Positions 51,207 to 59,374 of a stretch of 64,000 nucleotides of DNA are shown here, in pieces. The notes beneath the pieces were generated by a model. The model searched no databases. It worked only from the letters and a program-made list of their open reading frames with translations, and was not told where the DNA came from. This stretch comes from Streptomyces sp. ST2-7A. Its GTDB lineage: Bacteria; Actinomycetota; Actinomycetes; Streptomycetales; Streptomycetaceae. The translations under genes were made by a program, and so were the position numbers. The first letter of the stretch is position 1; each line of letters starts with the position of its first letter. The stretch is taken from NCBI RefSeq assembly GCF_021390475.1, contig NZ_JAJUWS010000009.1:92946-156945 (forward strand). The letters are read 5' to 3'.

Positions 51207-52121
51207 CTACCCCGACTCGACGCTGCGGCGGATCAGCTCGTTCGCCCGCTCCAGATCGGCAGCCGATCTGATCCGCACCTCGAGATCCCCCGTGCCCAGG
51301 CAGCCGACCTCGCTCACATCCCGTGAGAACCCCTCGCACAGCTCCACCGTGGAGGGATCCACCCGCAGGTTCACCACCAGGACCCGCTTCCGCGGCTGCA
51401 CGCGCACCGTGGCCACGTTTCGTATCCGCCGATAGGCGATGTAGTGCAGCTGCGTCTCCTTCTGCACCTCCGGATAGGACAGCAGCACACGATCCAGCTC
51501 CGCGAACAGGTCCCGCAGCTCCGGCGGTGACGCCTCCAGATACTGCGTGACCGACTTCGGCGCCCCACCGGACGCCGTCGTCCGGGCCGCGGTCACCGCC
51601 CGGCCCCGGCGCGGAGGTGACGTACCCGCGACCGACGCGACCAGCTGCAATGTGAGGACGTCCCCGAACATTCGGTACGCCACCAGGTCGACTCGTCGCC
51701 CGATGACCTCCAGGGCCACCGAGTCGTGCGGTGAGAACTCCGCCGCCACGCAGATCAGCCGTGGATTGCTCCAATCCACCGTCTCCACCACCGCAGCGCC
51801 GAGTCTCTCGCGCACCAGGCCCTCGAACTCGGGCCGGCTGTCCTCCAGCCACGACAGATACGACAACCCCTGCGTGATCACCGACGCGTCCCGGGTCCGC
51901 TTGTACTCGACGATCACCGGGGTCCCGTTCTCGTCCAGCCCCAAGGTGTCGATCCGCCCTCGGTGCCGCCCAGTCGCGTACTCCGAGGCCACGAACCGCA
52001 CGCCCAGCATGACCTCGGCATTGGCTTCGACCAGCCGCTGGAGCTCCCGCTCCCACGCGACCGACGCACCCGCCAGCTCCACCACCGAGCCCTCCCGAAC
52101 CCGGAACGCCCTCAGCTCCAC
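51207..52121 (-). CDS. PD-(D/E)XK nuclease with C-terminal DUF5655
   Basis: The product is about 304 aa from GTG 52121 (GGGGGTG upstream); the open frame extends 12 codons further. The nuclease core shows D58 in GRIDTLGL and E72-x-K74 in VIVEYKRTRD, as in NucS/DUF91-type enzymes. After a linker the DUF5655 domain follows: LRDLFAELDRVLLSYPE, then YIAYRRIRNVATVRVQPRKR. It may be a restriction or repair nuclease. Convergence with the methyltransferase suggests a functional link, unproven. Confidence 0.83.
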   Translation of the reverse strand: MELRAFRVREGSVVELAGASVAWERELQRLVEANAEVMLGVRFVASEYATGRHRGRIDTLGLDENGTPVIVEYKRTRDASVITQGLSYLSWLEDSRPEFEGLVRERLGAAVVETVDWSNPRLICVAAEFSPHDSVALEVIGRRVDLVAYRMFGDVLTLQLVASVAGTSPPRRGRAVTAARTTASGGAPKSVTQYLEASPPELRDLFAELDRVLLSYPEVQKETQLHYIAYRRIRNVATVRVQPRKRVLVVNLRVDPSTVELCEGFSRDVSEVGCLGTGDLEVRIRSAADLERANELIRRSVESG

Positions 52122-52380
52122 ACCGCACCCCCTGTAACAGCTCCAGAGAAGTGACAATCGACTGGCCGTACGCTCTATTCCCGCCGGAGGTTGAGCAACC
52201 CGATCATGCGCATGCGGCTCCGGAGAGTGGACGCCGTGTGATCGTGGACGGGATCGAGCCTCCTCCCTGGTTGTTCTACGTTCGCCAGCGATGCAGCGTT
52301 GGGTTGCTTTCCACCCTGGCCCCGTTGCTCGACTCGATACGGTCCGGTGGCACTGTCCGTGGGATGGGTCATGATGCGGT

Positions 52381-53262
52381 ATGCCGAAAAGAACTCCGCC
52401 GCCTGCCTACGTCGAGCGCCTCCTGTCCGAGCTCACAGACATCGAGCAGTCCTACCGAGCTATCCTGGAGAGCTCCCAGGTTCGCAACCGGGAGATGCAA
52501 GGGCCCGGCTACACGATCATAGGACACCCCTTTGCGTGGGTTTCCAGTGGGCCGGAGCTCGAGACACACCGTATGGAACTGCTGCGTTCAGTGCGAGACT
52601 GGGAGCCCCGATTCCGGCTGCTCTTCCCGCATTCGACTCCAGAGGTGAAGCGGCGCCTTGACGACGGGATCGGATTGATGGAGGACTGGTTGCTCCGCCA
52701 TCGGAAGAGCAACCATGGCGCACCGCCATCAATTCCTGTGGCTTTGACCCGACTGAGCAAAGCAATTGAAGAGCTACGAGGTTTGGCGGATCTGTTGCCG
52801 GGCGATGAGTGGCGGGTGCGAGTAGTAGTGGACACCAACGTGCTGATGGAAGACCCTGATGTCACGGCTTATCAGAATGAACTCGGTCCCCGGTACATGG
52901 TCCATCTCTTGCCGGTTGTCCTGCGGGAACTGGATGATCATAAGCGGGTGGGCAACCGGCTCGAGAGACGGGAAGCGGCGAAGAAGGCGGAGAGACGACT
53001 GAAAGCGATGCGGGACAACGGTGATGTCCTCCAAGGTGCACGCGTGGCCGGTGATGTCTATGCCGTCTTCGAGCACATCGAGCCGCGTTCGGACGAACTG
53101 CCAAACTGGCTGAACCTGGAAGTCCCCGACGACCGCTTCGTCGCCTCGGTACTACTACTGCAGTCAAGGCACCCGGGAGCCAAGGTGTATACGGCGACGG
53201 GCGACATCAATCTACAAACGAAGCTGGCCGCCGTCGGACTCCCATACATCGACCGCATGTGA
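52381..53262 (+). CDS. PIN-domain ribonuclease-like protein
   Basis: The 293-aa protein has an unrecognised N-terminal half. A C-terminal PIN domain carries the acidic residues D151 (RVVVDTNVLMED), E183 (VVLRELDD), D250/D251 (VPDDRF) and D275 (TATGDINLQTK). The set is complete, so metal-dependent RNA cleavage is plausible. No small antitoxin gene is adjacent, and the extra N-terminal domain sets it apart from VapC. Codon use is less GC-biased than in the ICE core. The 259 bp before it hold no gene. Confidence 0.83.
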   Translation: MPKRTPPPAYVERLLSELTDIEQSYRAILESSQVRNREMQGPGYTIIGHPFAWVSSGPELETHRMELLRSVRDWEPRFRLLFPHSTPEVKRRLDDGIGLMEDWLLRHRKSNHGAPPSIPVALTRLSKAIEELRGLADLLPGDEWRVRVVVDTNVLMEDPDVTAYQNELGPRYMVHLLPVVLRELDDHKRVGNRLERREAAKKAERRLKAMRDNGDVLQGARVAGDVYAVFEHIEPRSDELPNWLNLEVPDDRFVASVLLLQSRHPGAKVYTATGDINLQTKLAAVGLPYIDRM

Positions 53263-53494
53263 GCCGATGCCTCTTGGCCCTTGACTTGCTGCGCGGCGGG
53301 CTCCGAACCACCTCGTGAAGTCGTTCGGTGCGGAAATACCCCACTCGACGTACCGTGTCGTGGCAGACTGCCTGATTACCCCCTCGGTGTCATGGAGTTT
53401 GTAACGACTCTCCGGCCCTGAACAGAGCCATCCACGCGAGATTTGGTTCGTAACCTGCTTCCGCTCACCTGGTGTGGGGCGGCATGCTGGGTTC

Positions 53495-54790
53495 ATGCAC
53501 CCCCGGAACAGCGAGACATGGCGGGCGATCGACAGGGGAGATCGTCCCATTGACTGGGCCGCCTGGTTCGGGCACCCGGATGGCGCCGACTATCTGTCCG
53601 ATGCCGGACGGGCCGTTACGGAGCGGGCCATCCAAGACCTGGACCGTTTTTTCAGCGCGAAGTGGTTGCACCGAGCCATGACCGCCGACATGCAGGGCAG
53701 GCACACACCCATTGGCTTGGGACGGTCCGCGCCTATCTGGTACGCGGGTGAGACCGCAGTAGGAGCATGGGTGGAGGCAGTACGCTGGTGGGCTGCCAGC
53801 ACCTACCTCGAAAAACTCCGGGTTCCAGGGCTGGACACAGTACGCAGGAGCATCCGCACTGACATCACCTTGTCTCGGTTCGTGCACACCCAGACTCAAC
53901 TCCGGCTAGCGATCATGGGTGCCAGCCGCGGCGTGGCAGTCGAACTGGAGCCGGGGAAGAACACCGAAGGACCTGGTGACGTGCGAATCGGTCCACTCTA
54001 TGTGGAGGCCACCACCTTCAGCGAGCACCGCAAAATTCAGGAGTACGCAGAGTTCCGCCAGCGGTGCATGTTTCATCTCCTGCAATTGGAGTCACGACAC
54101 GATGTGCATTGGGAGGGCTCCTACCCCGAACTCCTCACTGCAGAAACGGAACGAGCGGACTGGCGCAGCCGCACTGAAACCGCAGCAGTCCAATGTGCCG
54201 AGACAGGAGAAGTGGCCGATGTCGTAACCGGTGAGACTGTTTTGACCGTGCGCGCAGGTCGAGCTCCGAATGGCACACAGCGAACCGGGGTTGTCCTGGA
54301 GGATGACACGGGCCGTCGTTTCCTCGGTAGGGTCCGCGCGAAGTGTGAACAGACCCGGGGCGCCGGTACGGCATGGATTTGGGTTGAAGATCTTCTCGGT
54401 ATTACTCATCCGTTGTTGCCAGCCACTCGGATGCCGCTGCCCGAACGGGTCGACACCTTCGCTGAATTACTGCTTCCCCTTCTTGGCGAGTACCTTCATG
54501 TCGCCGGGATTGTGGTATCCAACGTCTCCCCCTGTTGCCTACCTCTGCCTGCTGATGAGAACACCGAACGTCGAAACGGGTGGGGGCTTCGGCGCGGCTT
54601 GCCAACGAACCGTCTACGCGAGACGATCGTCATCCCCCGTCGCCTGATCCTGCCGGACCAGACCGCGTTTCTGCTGCGGATGCTGGCTGCCGAACCCGAC
54701 TGGCTCCCCTGGGCGCTGGACGGCCTTGGCGTGTTCGGAGGAATTTCTTCCCTTTTGAATCCACATCCCCACGTGCGCCGGGTAGAGTGA
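53495..54790 (+). CDS. Unknown protein, 431 aa
   Basis: ATG 53495 is chosen; GTG 53474 is open upstream. The N-terminal half is helical with many tryptophans (GAWVEAVRWWAASTYLEKL). The middle has VRIGPLYVEATTFSEHRK, which faintly recalls the strand-acid-strand core of PD-(D/E)XK nucleases, but no full catalytic set is evident. I do not recognise the family. It shares moderate GC with the PIN gene before it and probably arrived as accessory DNA. It ends 70 bp before the IS element. Confidence 0.7.
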   Translation: MHPRNSETWRAIDRGDRPIDWAAWFGHPDGADYLSDAGRAVTERAIQDLDRFFSAKWLHRAMTADMQGRHTPIGLGRSAPIWYAGETAVGAWVEAVRWWAASTYLEKLRVPGLDTVRRSIRTDITLSRFVHTQTQLRLAIMGASRGVAVELEPGKNTEGPGDVRIGPLYVEATTFSEHRKIQEYAEFRQRCMFHLLQLESRHDVHWEGSYPELLTAETERADWRSRTETAAVQCAETGEVADVVTGETVLTVRAGRAPNGTQRTGVVLEDDTGRRFLGRVRAKCEQTRGAGTAWIWVEDLLGITHPLLPATRMPLPERVDTFAELLLPLLGEYLHVAGIVVSNVSPCCLPLPADENTERRNGWGLRRGLPTNRLRETIVIPRRLILPDQTAFLLRMLAAEPDWLPWALDGLGVFGGISSLLNPHPHVRRVE

Positions 54791-54859
54791 GTGCTCAGTA
54801 ATCACATTCCAGACCAACCGCGGGCTGAGAGACCAAGAAACTGAGAAGTTGAAGCTTAA

Positions 54860-55749
54860 GAACTCCTAACACAATGAGCGGATCTGTCGTTCGGTGATGA
54901 TGCAACAGGCCAGTTTGAGGAAGGCTTCGTGCATATCGACTCTGCGTTCCCAGCGGGTGCGGAGGCGTCGGAAACCGTGGAGCCAGGCGAAGGTGCGCTC
55001 GACACCCCAGCGGTAGATGCCCAGGCCCGTGCCGTGGCGGGTGCCGCGTCGGGCGATGGCCGGGATGATGCCGCGAGCACGGACTTGGTCGCGGTAGATG
55101 TCGTGGTCGTATCCGCGGTCGGCGAAGACGGACTGGGGCTTGCGCCGGGGCCTGCCGACCCGGCCCTTGACCGGCGGGATGGCGTTCAGCAGCGGGATGA
55201 GCTGGGTGACGTCGTTGCGGTTACCGCCGGTCAGGATCACCGCGAGCGGAGTCCCGTGCCCGTCGGTGATCAGGTGATGCTTGGAGCCCGTGCGGCCCCG
55301 GTCGACCGGCGACGGCCCCGTCCGGTCCCCCCTTTCAGCGCCCTGACGTGGCTGGAGTCGACCACACAGCGGGACCGGTCCAGACGGCAGGCGGCGTTGA
55401 GGTCGGCCAGTAGGACATGGGGGAGGCGGTCCCACACGCCGGCTTCGTTCCGGTCCCGCAGCCTGCGCCAGCAGGTCATTCCCGAGCCGAAGCCCAGCTG
55501 CTTGGGCAGGTACTCCCACTGGATGCCTTGGTAGAGGACGTAGAGGATGCCGCACAGCACCTGCCGGTCCGGCACCGGCTTGCGCCCTGGACAGCGGAAG
55601 CGACGCTCCCGCCGGGGCAGCAACGGCTCGACCCGCGCCCACAGTTCATCCGACACGATCCACGGCTCAGCACTCACACACCATCCAACGCCCCACCACA
55701 CCTGCGGACACGGCCCCCGAGCCGAGCCACCTCATTGTGTTAGGAGCTC
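54860..55749. mobile_element. IS5-family insertion sequence (IS427-like), 890 bp
   Basis: The ends are 19-bp inverted repeats at 54860-54878 and 55731-55749, matching 18 of 19 (core CTCCTAACACAATGAG). A 3-bp TAA duplication flanks the element (54857-54859 and 55750-55752). Length, ends and the two-frame transposase fit the IS427 group of IS5. It sits between the convergent 431-aa and endonuclease VII-like genes and breaks no coding frame. Confidence 0.92.
54866..55677 (-). CDS. IS5-family transposase, two frames joined by -1 frameshift
   Basis: The first frame starts at GTG 55677 (VSAEPWIVSDELWARVEPLL) and carries the first catalytic aspartate in RCVVDSSHV. The second frame carries FADRGYDHDIYRD and the glutamate in YRWGVERTFAWLHGFRRL, completing DDE. 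The frames meet at AAAGGGGGGA, where a -1 slip joins RALKGG to DRTGPSPVDRG, as in IS427-type transposases. The stop lies inside the left terminal repeat. Confidence 0.9.
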
Positions 55750-55760
55750 TAATTCGAAGC

Positions 55761-56627
55761 TTAGGCATGCGCCGGTCCAGCATCGTCTTCTGTCCCGGCG
55801 TTCGACTCTGTGGTCGGCTGAAACACTGGCTCCGGCCTTGATTCCAAGTCATCCTCCACGGAGGACATGGTTATGCCCACCCAGTAGCGTCCCTTCGCGG
55901 ATCGCCGTTGAGTGCCTCCTAGCTTGCGAAGCGCGTCAGCCATACTCGCCACCGGACACGGAGCCCCGCCAGCCCACTTCGCCCAAGCTTTGCGAATATC
56001 ACTCACTGGCACTGGAGGAGAGTCGGAGGGGCAGGGGAGCATGCATGCAGCAATGAATTTATCAACGGCGTCTGCGTCTCGCGCGCGTCTGCGGGCTACG
56101 ACATATATATCCTCTTCCACGGCGCTCAGAATCGCCTCAAGTTCTTTAATGCGTTGCTCTGACTCTATCAGCTCCTTTTCCGCTCGTTGAATTCGTCCTG
56201 CAAGGCGTGTATCTTTTCGTTCCCGCAGCACATCAACGCGACTGGGCCCCTTATTCCACGGCTCACCTCGATGGTTCTTCGTCAAGTATTTGATCGCTGC
56301 GAGTAGGATATCTACGCTGTCTCGCGCATTCCCTAGCAAGAAGTTGCACGATTGGCAAAGAGCCCCTCGCACAACATCGGTGTCATGGCAATGATCGATC
56401 GCAAAAATACCAGATTCGAAACCAGAATCCGTTGATTCGCAGATCATGCACGCTTCGACGCGACGGATTTCCCGCACTTGTTCCGCGGTCAGTCCATATA
56501 TGCTGCCCGATGTTTGTATCGAGATGGCGCGATTCCTGCATGTATCTCCACAGTAGAGTGTGGCTCTCCCTTTGGAATTAGCAAGGTATCTCGTCCCGCA
56601 TTCGAGACAAGACCTCATCTTTCCCAT
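55761..56627 (-). CDS. Endonuclease VII-like HNH nuclease
   Basis: The 288-aa protein has an N-terminal zinc-binding region (CLECGTRYL, then LYCGDTCRNR). An endonuclease VII/HNH core follows: CMICESTDSGFE, FAIDHCHDTDVVRGALCQSC and NFLLGNARDS. The C-terminal part has a coiled coil (ELIESEQRIKELEAILSAVE) and an alpha/beta domain. Base composition is less GC-rich than its surroundings. HNH nucleases of this type resolve branched DNA in phages or act in defence; which applies here cannot be told. Confidence 0.85.
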   Translation of the reverse strand: MGKMRSCLECGTRYLANSKGRATLYCGDTCRNRAISIQTSGSIYGLTAEQVREIRRVEACMICESTDSGFESGIFAIDHCHDTDVVRGALCQSCNFLLGNARDSVDILLAAIKYLTKNHRGEPWNKGPSRVDVLRERKDTRLAGRIQRAEKELIESEQRIKELEAILSAVEEDIYVVARRRARDADAVDKFIAACMLPCPSDSPPVPVSDIRKAWAKWAGGAPCPVASMADALRKLGGTQRRSAKGRYWVGITMSSVEDDLESRPEPVFQPTTESNAGTEDDAGPAHA

Positions 56628-57223
56628 AGTGGACTGAAATCCTTCCCCGCCCTGAGTGCAGCCGCCAAACCATGCGTACTATCACGCATGCGGATCGGCT
56701 CATATCATCCGGACGCTAACATCAGTCACTGACAACTGCCCCGAGCTGGCCCCCGGACTGGGTAGCACGACTGCCGCGTTGCGAGCCGGCCTGGCGGCGC
56801 TTGCCTCACCTGTCACCCCGGTCATGCTTTGGCGGACCACAGACCATCTGTGGACGGCACACCCGAGTTGGGCTCTGTACTGGGTACGGCCCTTTGCGAT
56901 GCATTGGGAGACCTGGTTCCGGCATAGGGAGGACTCGACGGAAGGACACGCCCTCCAGAGGGAGCAGCGCTCCCGGGGGCTCCCTGATGGACAGAGAGCA
57001 GATCAAGGCCATGCGCAGAGTGCCCTGCGTTCCCGCGCCCGGCCCGCTCCGCCCGCCGCGTCCACGACTTGGGGAAAGGACACAACGCTCACAGGTTTCC
57101 GCCCCATGCCGAGCCGTGGGGGACTGCGGATCGGCTGAAGCGGGCGGCCGGGATTGGGTGGGGCCGGTGCTGGAGGTTCCCGACAAAGCCGGACGGCGCC
57201 CGTGAAGCGCCGGAACCGAGGGG
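56628..57223. other. Gene-poor region before the tRNA-Thr repeat
   Basis: Several short frames cross this 596-bp stretch but none has a family match, a consistent start or normal codon bias. The antisense frame at 57003-57554 containing PPKGIEPLTYALR is an artefact of the tRNA sequence. I see no gene here. Confidence 0.5.
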
Positions 57224-57244
57224 AGGGGTGGCCAAGGGGTGGCC
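57224..57244. repeat. Arm-type repeat pair AGGGGTGGCC, 11-bp period
   Basis: AGGGGTGGCC occurs at 57224-57233 and 57235-57244, separated by one A. It ends 117 bp before the tRNA-Thr repeat at 57362. The pair with sequence AGGGGAGCGC at 63139-63159 has the same form and ends 119 bp before the second tRNA repeat. Both look like integrase arm-binding sites with different specificities. Confidence 0.55.
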
Positions 57245-57361
57245 GGATGTCCCCGGACGGCGCGGCAGCAACCGGCCGGCCCTGGACAGTCCAGGGGCTC
57301 TGAGCAGGAGAAACGGGATCCTGTGGCATCGGGCGGTACCATCCGGCATGGACCGATTGGT

Positions 57362-57443
57362 CTCGTAATGCGTAGGTCAAGGGTTCGATTCCCTTAGGCG
57401 GCTCTCCCGAAGGCCAGGTCAGACCCACTCTGACCTGGCCTTT
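57362..57443 (+). repeat. Attachment-site repeat, copy 1: 3' part of tRNA-Thr(CGT) plus terminator
   Basis: The 82-bp repeat begins in an anticodon loop (CTCGTAA, anticodon CGT). It includes the T-arm (AAGGG, TTCGATT, CCCTT) and the 3' acceptor strand AGGCGGC, then a terminator. The 5' half of the tRNA is absent, so no functional tRNA is encoded. An almost identical copy lies at 63279-63360, differing only in the terminator loop. Crossing over in the anticodon loop of a tRNA is typical of tyrosine integrases. Confidence 0.85.
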
Positions 57444-57444
57444 T
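57409..57444 (+). terminator. Intrinsic terminator of the tRNA-Thr fragment, copy 1
   Basis: AGGCCAGGTCAGA pairs with TCTGACCTGGCCT over a 5-nt loop and is followed by TTT. This is the ordinary terminator of a Streptomyces tRNA gene, duplicated with the attachment site. Confidence 0.85.
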
Positions 57445-57492
57445 GCGTTTTCTTCCTGATGACTGGTCAGTTTTCGTGAGGGCTGGAGACCC

Positions 57493-57513
57493 CGGGGAGC
57501 GCGAGGGGAGCGC
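57493..57513. repeat. Arm-type repeat pair GGGGAGCGC, left inner end of the AbiE element
   Basis: CGGGGAGCGC (57493-57502) and AGGGGAGCGC (57504-57513) have an 11-bp period and start 50 bp after the tRNA repeat. The same sequence pair occurs at the other end of the element (63139-63159). Confidence 0.6.
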
Positions 57514-57528
57514 ATTCGGGATCCGGGG

Positions 57529-58428
57529 TCATGACCATGCTCGGGTGGCTGCATTCCAGGTCCGGGTGGGGGTGTCGCCCGTGACGAGGGGGTCCGCGAA
57601 GGCGATCACTTGGCGGACGACGTCGGTGAAGTGTTCCGGGTAGTCGTTCGCGGCGGGGCCCTGGCGGCGGCGCCAGGCGGTGTAGGAGGTCTGACGGCGT
57701 TCGGCGAGGTCGGTGATCGCGTTGCTGAGCGGCTCCAGGGGGATGTCGCGATGCGCGGCCGTGGCGGCCAGAGCGGTGGTGAGCTCCTGGCCGTCCAGGT
57801 CGTTGAGGGTGAGCAGGCGGTAGAGGTCGGCGTAGTCGCGGTCGCGGGTGTTGAGGTCCCCGAGCGAGATCGCGGTGGTGAGTTTCTCGGCGATGACGGT
57901 GGCGAGGGGGTAGCCGAGGATCTGGAAGCTCTCCGGGGTGAGCTGCTGGGGGTAGTCGATGGTGCGGGGGCCGGGGGTGATGGGGTCGCCGAAGCTGACG
58001 TCGAGCTGGAGTTTGAGGCGGGCGCGGGCGATGGAGGCGGCCATTGACAGGCGCAGGCCGTGGTACTCGTCATCCTCGCGGATGGGCACGGTCTTCAGCG
58101 TCGCCGGGTCGAAGGTGACGCCGTCGTCGGTTTCGGTGGCGGCGATGGCCGCGATCCTTCGGACGATCTCGGCTTCCTCGCCGGGGAAGGAACGGCCGAG
58201 GATGTCGATGTCGCGGGTCGTGCGGCGGGCGCCGAACTGGGCGAGCAGCAGCCCGCCCTTGAGTACGAAGTGCTCCCGGCCGAGGGGCGAGGCGGAGAGG
58301 CGGTAGAGGAATCGCTCGAGGACGTACTCGACCATGATCTCGTCGGTGGAGCGGTTAGTGCGGCGGGCCAGGTTGCGCAGATCGTTGTAGACGCGCCCGG
58401 CGGGGGTGCCGCGGGTCGGGTTGGGCAT
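57529..58428 (-). CDS. abiEii: AbiEii-type nucleotidyltransferase toxin
   Basis: The 299-aa protein has the AbiEii signature HFVLKGGLLLAQFG, then RRTTRDIDILGRSF with the catalytic aspartates. KLQLDVSFGDP and a later RDRDYADLYRLL segment also belong to the family. AbiEii/MenT-like toxins add nucleotides to tRNA acceptor ends and block translation, protecting populations from phage. ATG 58428 overlaps the antitoxin stop (ATGA). The stop lies 16 bp from the arm-type repeat. Confidence 0.92.
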   Translation of the reverse strand: MPNPTRGTPAGRVYNDLRNLARRTNRSTDEIMVEYVLERFLYRLSASPLGREHFVLKGGLLLAQFGARRTTRDIDILGRSFPGEEAEIVRRIAAIAATETDDGVTFDPATLKTVPIREDDEYHGLRLSMAASIARARLKLQLDVSFGDPITPGPRTIDYPQQLTPESFQILGYPLATVIAEKLTTAISLGDLNTRDRDYADLYRLLTLNDLDGQELTTALAATAAHRDIPLEPLSNAITDLAERRQTSYTAWRRRQGPAANDYPEHFTDVVRQVIAFADPLVTGDTPTRTWNAATRAWS

Positions 58429-59042
58429 CAGGCGAGCACCGCCTCGACGGCGGGGCGGATGGTGGAGAGCGCACCGAGTTCACGGGCGATGTCCTGGAGT
58501 TCGCGGGCGCCGCGGCGGCCATCGCGCCGGAGGTAGCGGCCTAGTGCGGACAGGGCCAGGGTCTCACCGATGCGGTGGCGGTGGCGCATGGCGTCGACGA
58601 CGCCGCGGGCGGCGTTGTACACGGGGACGGTCTCGCCGGGGGCGGCTTCGAAGCGTTCAACGCCGAGGGAGAAGGTCTGTGCGGCGTACTGGGCGACGGT
58701 GGTGGGCGGGTAGGTGATCGTGGGGCGGCGGGTGCCGCGGGGCACGGCGATATGCACGGCGGTGGGGATGTCGTCGATCAGCTCGTGCAGGGCGAGGGCC
58801 GACTCGCCGCAGACGACGGCATGGGGTGCCCGGATGCATACGGCCAGGAGGTCGGCGTGAGCGGTCTCCGGTGCGTCTGCTTTGCGGTAGACCCCGCGGG
58901 AGAGGTCGTCGACGGCCCTCTCGCCGACCAGGGTGGCGAGATCGCGGGAGGAGAGCCGGGCCTGGTGTGCTTGCGCTGTGGTGAAAGTGGGGGGCAGGTG
59001 GGTCAGCCGCTGTGAGCGGATGGGGTCTTTCACGGCTGTCAT
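58428..59042 (-). CDS. abiEi: AbiEi-type antitoxin and autorepressor
   Basis: The product is 204 aa from ATG 59042. The N-terminal winged helix (FTTAQAHQARLSSRDLATLV, then SRGVYRKADAP) is followed by the AbiEi C-terminal domain with a VCGESALALHELIDDIPTAV segment and VYNAARGVVDAMRHRH. It should neutralise AbiEii and repress the operon through the inverted repeat at its own start. The open frame continues far upstream, but family similarity begins at this ATG. Confidence 0.9.
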   Translation of the reverse strand: MTAVKDPIRSQRLTHLPPTFTTAQAHQARLSSRDLATLVGERAVDDLSRGVYRKADAPETAHADLLAVCIRAPHAVVCGESALALHELIDDIPTAVHIAVPRGTRRPTITYPPTTVAQYAAQTFSLGVERFEAAPGETVPVYNAARGVVDAMRHRHRIGETLALSALGRYLRRDGRRGARELQDIARELGALSTIRPAVEAVLA

Positions 59043-59091
59043 GTATTGAATCGTACCCTCCCCTGATGGTAATGGGTGCGATTTGATACAT
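59041..59091 (-). promoter_or_regulatory. Inverted-repeat operator at the abiE start
   Basis: ATGTATTGAATCGTACCC (59041-59058) and GGGTGCGATTTGATACAT (59074-59091) are inverted with 15 of 18 matching pairs and a 15-bp gap. The left arm overlaps the abiEi start codon. AbiEi proteins are known to bind inverted repeats in their promoter, so this is the likely autoregulatory site. Confidence 0.6.
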
Positions 59092-59374
59092 TCGGCGCGC
59101 TGACTGTATCGGCGTCGGCGCTTGCCATGCCTGTTCTTGCCGTCTCCGGCTGGGGGGTCCGCTGCCGGGAGCGGCCGAGCCGGGCGGCATGGGTGCGCAG
59201 GGCTTGCGCTGCCGGTAGACGTGGCTCCTCGAGTGCGGTCCGGTCGGGGTGGTTGGAGGAGTGCTTCTTTCACGGCCTTGTTCCACCTCTCGCCCTGGGC
59301 CCGCAGTGCCTGCACCGAGGCGCCTTCCGGGTCGGGACCTCCGGTGTGCTCGATGAACCGCGGGAGGTTCTCCG

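Noticed and set aside
57330..57405. A complete tRNA-Thr gene at either repeat
   Set aside because: The bases 5' of CTCGTAA do not give an anticodon stem, D-arm or GCCGCCT acceptor strand in either copy, so only the 3' part of the tRNA is present.
57003..57554. Minus-strand frame containing PPKGIEPLTYALR
   Set aside because: This is the antisense of the tRNA-Thr fragment and terminator; the same peptide recurs at the second copy (63271-63672). It is a well-known false gene call beside tRNA repeats.
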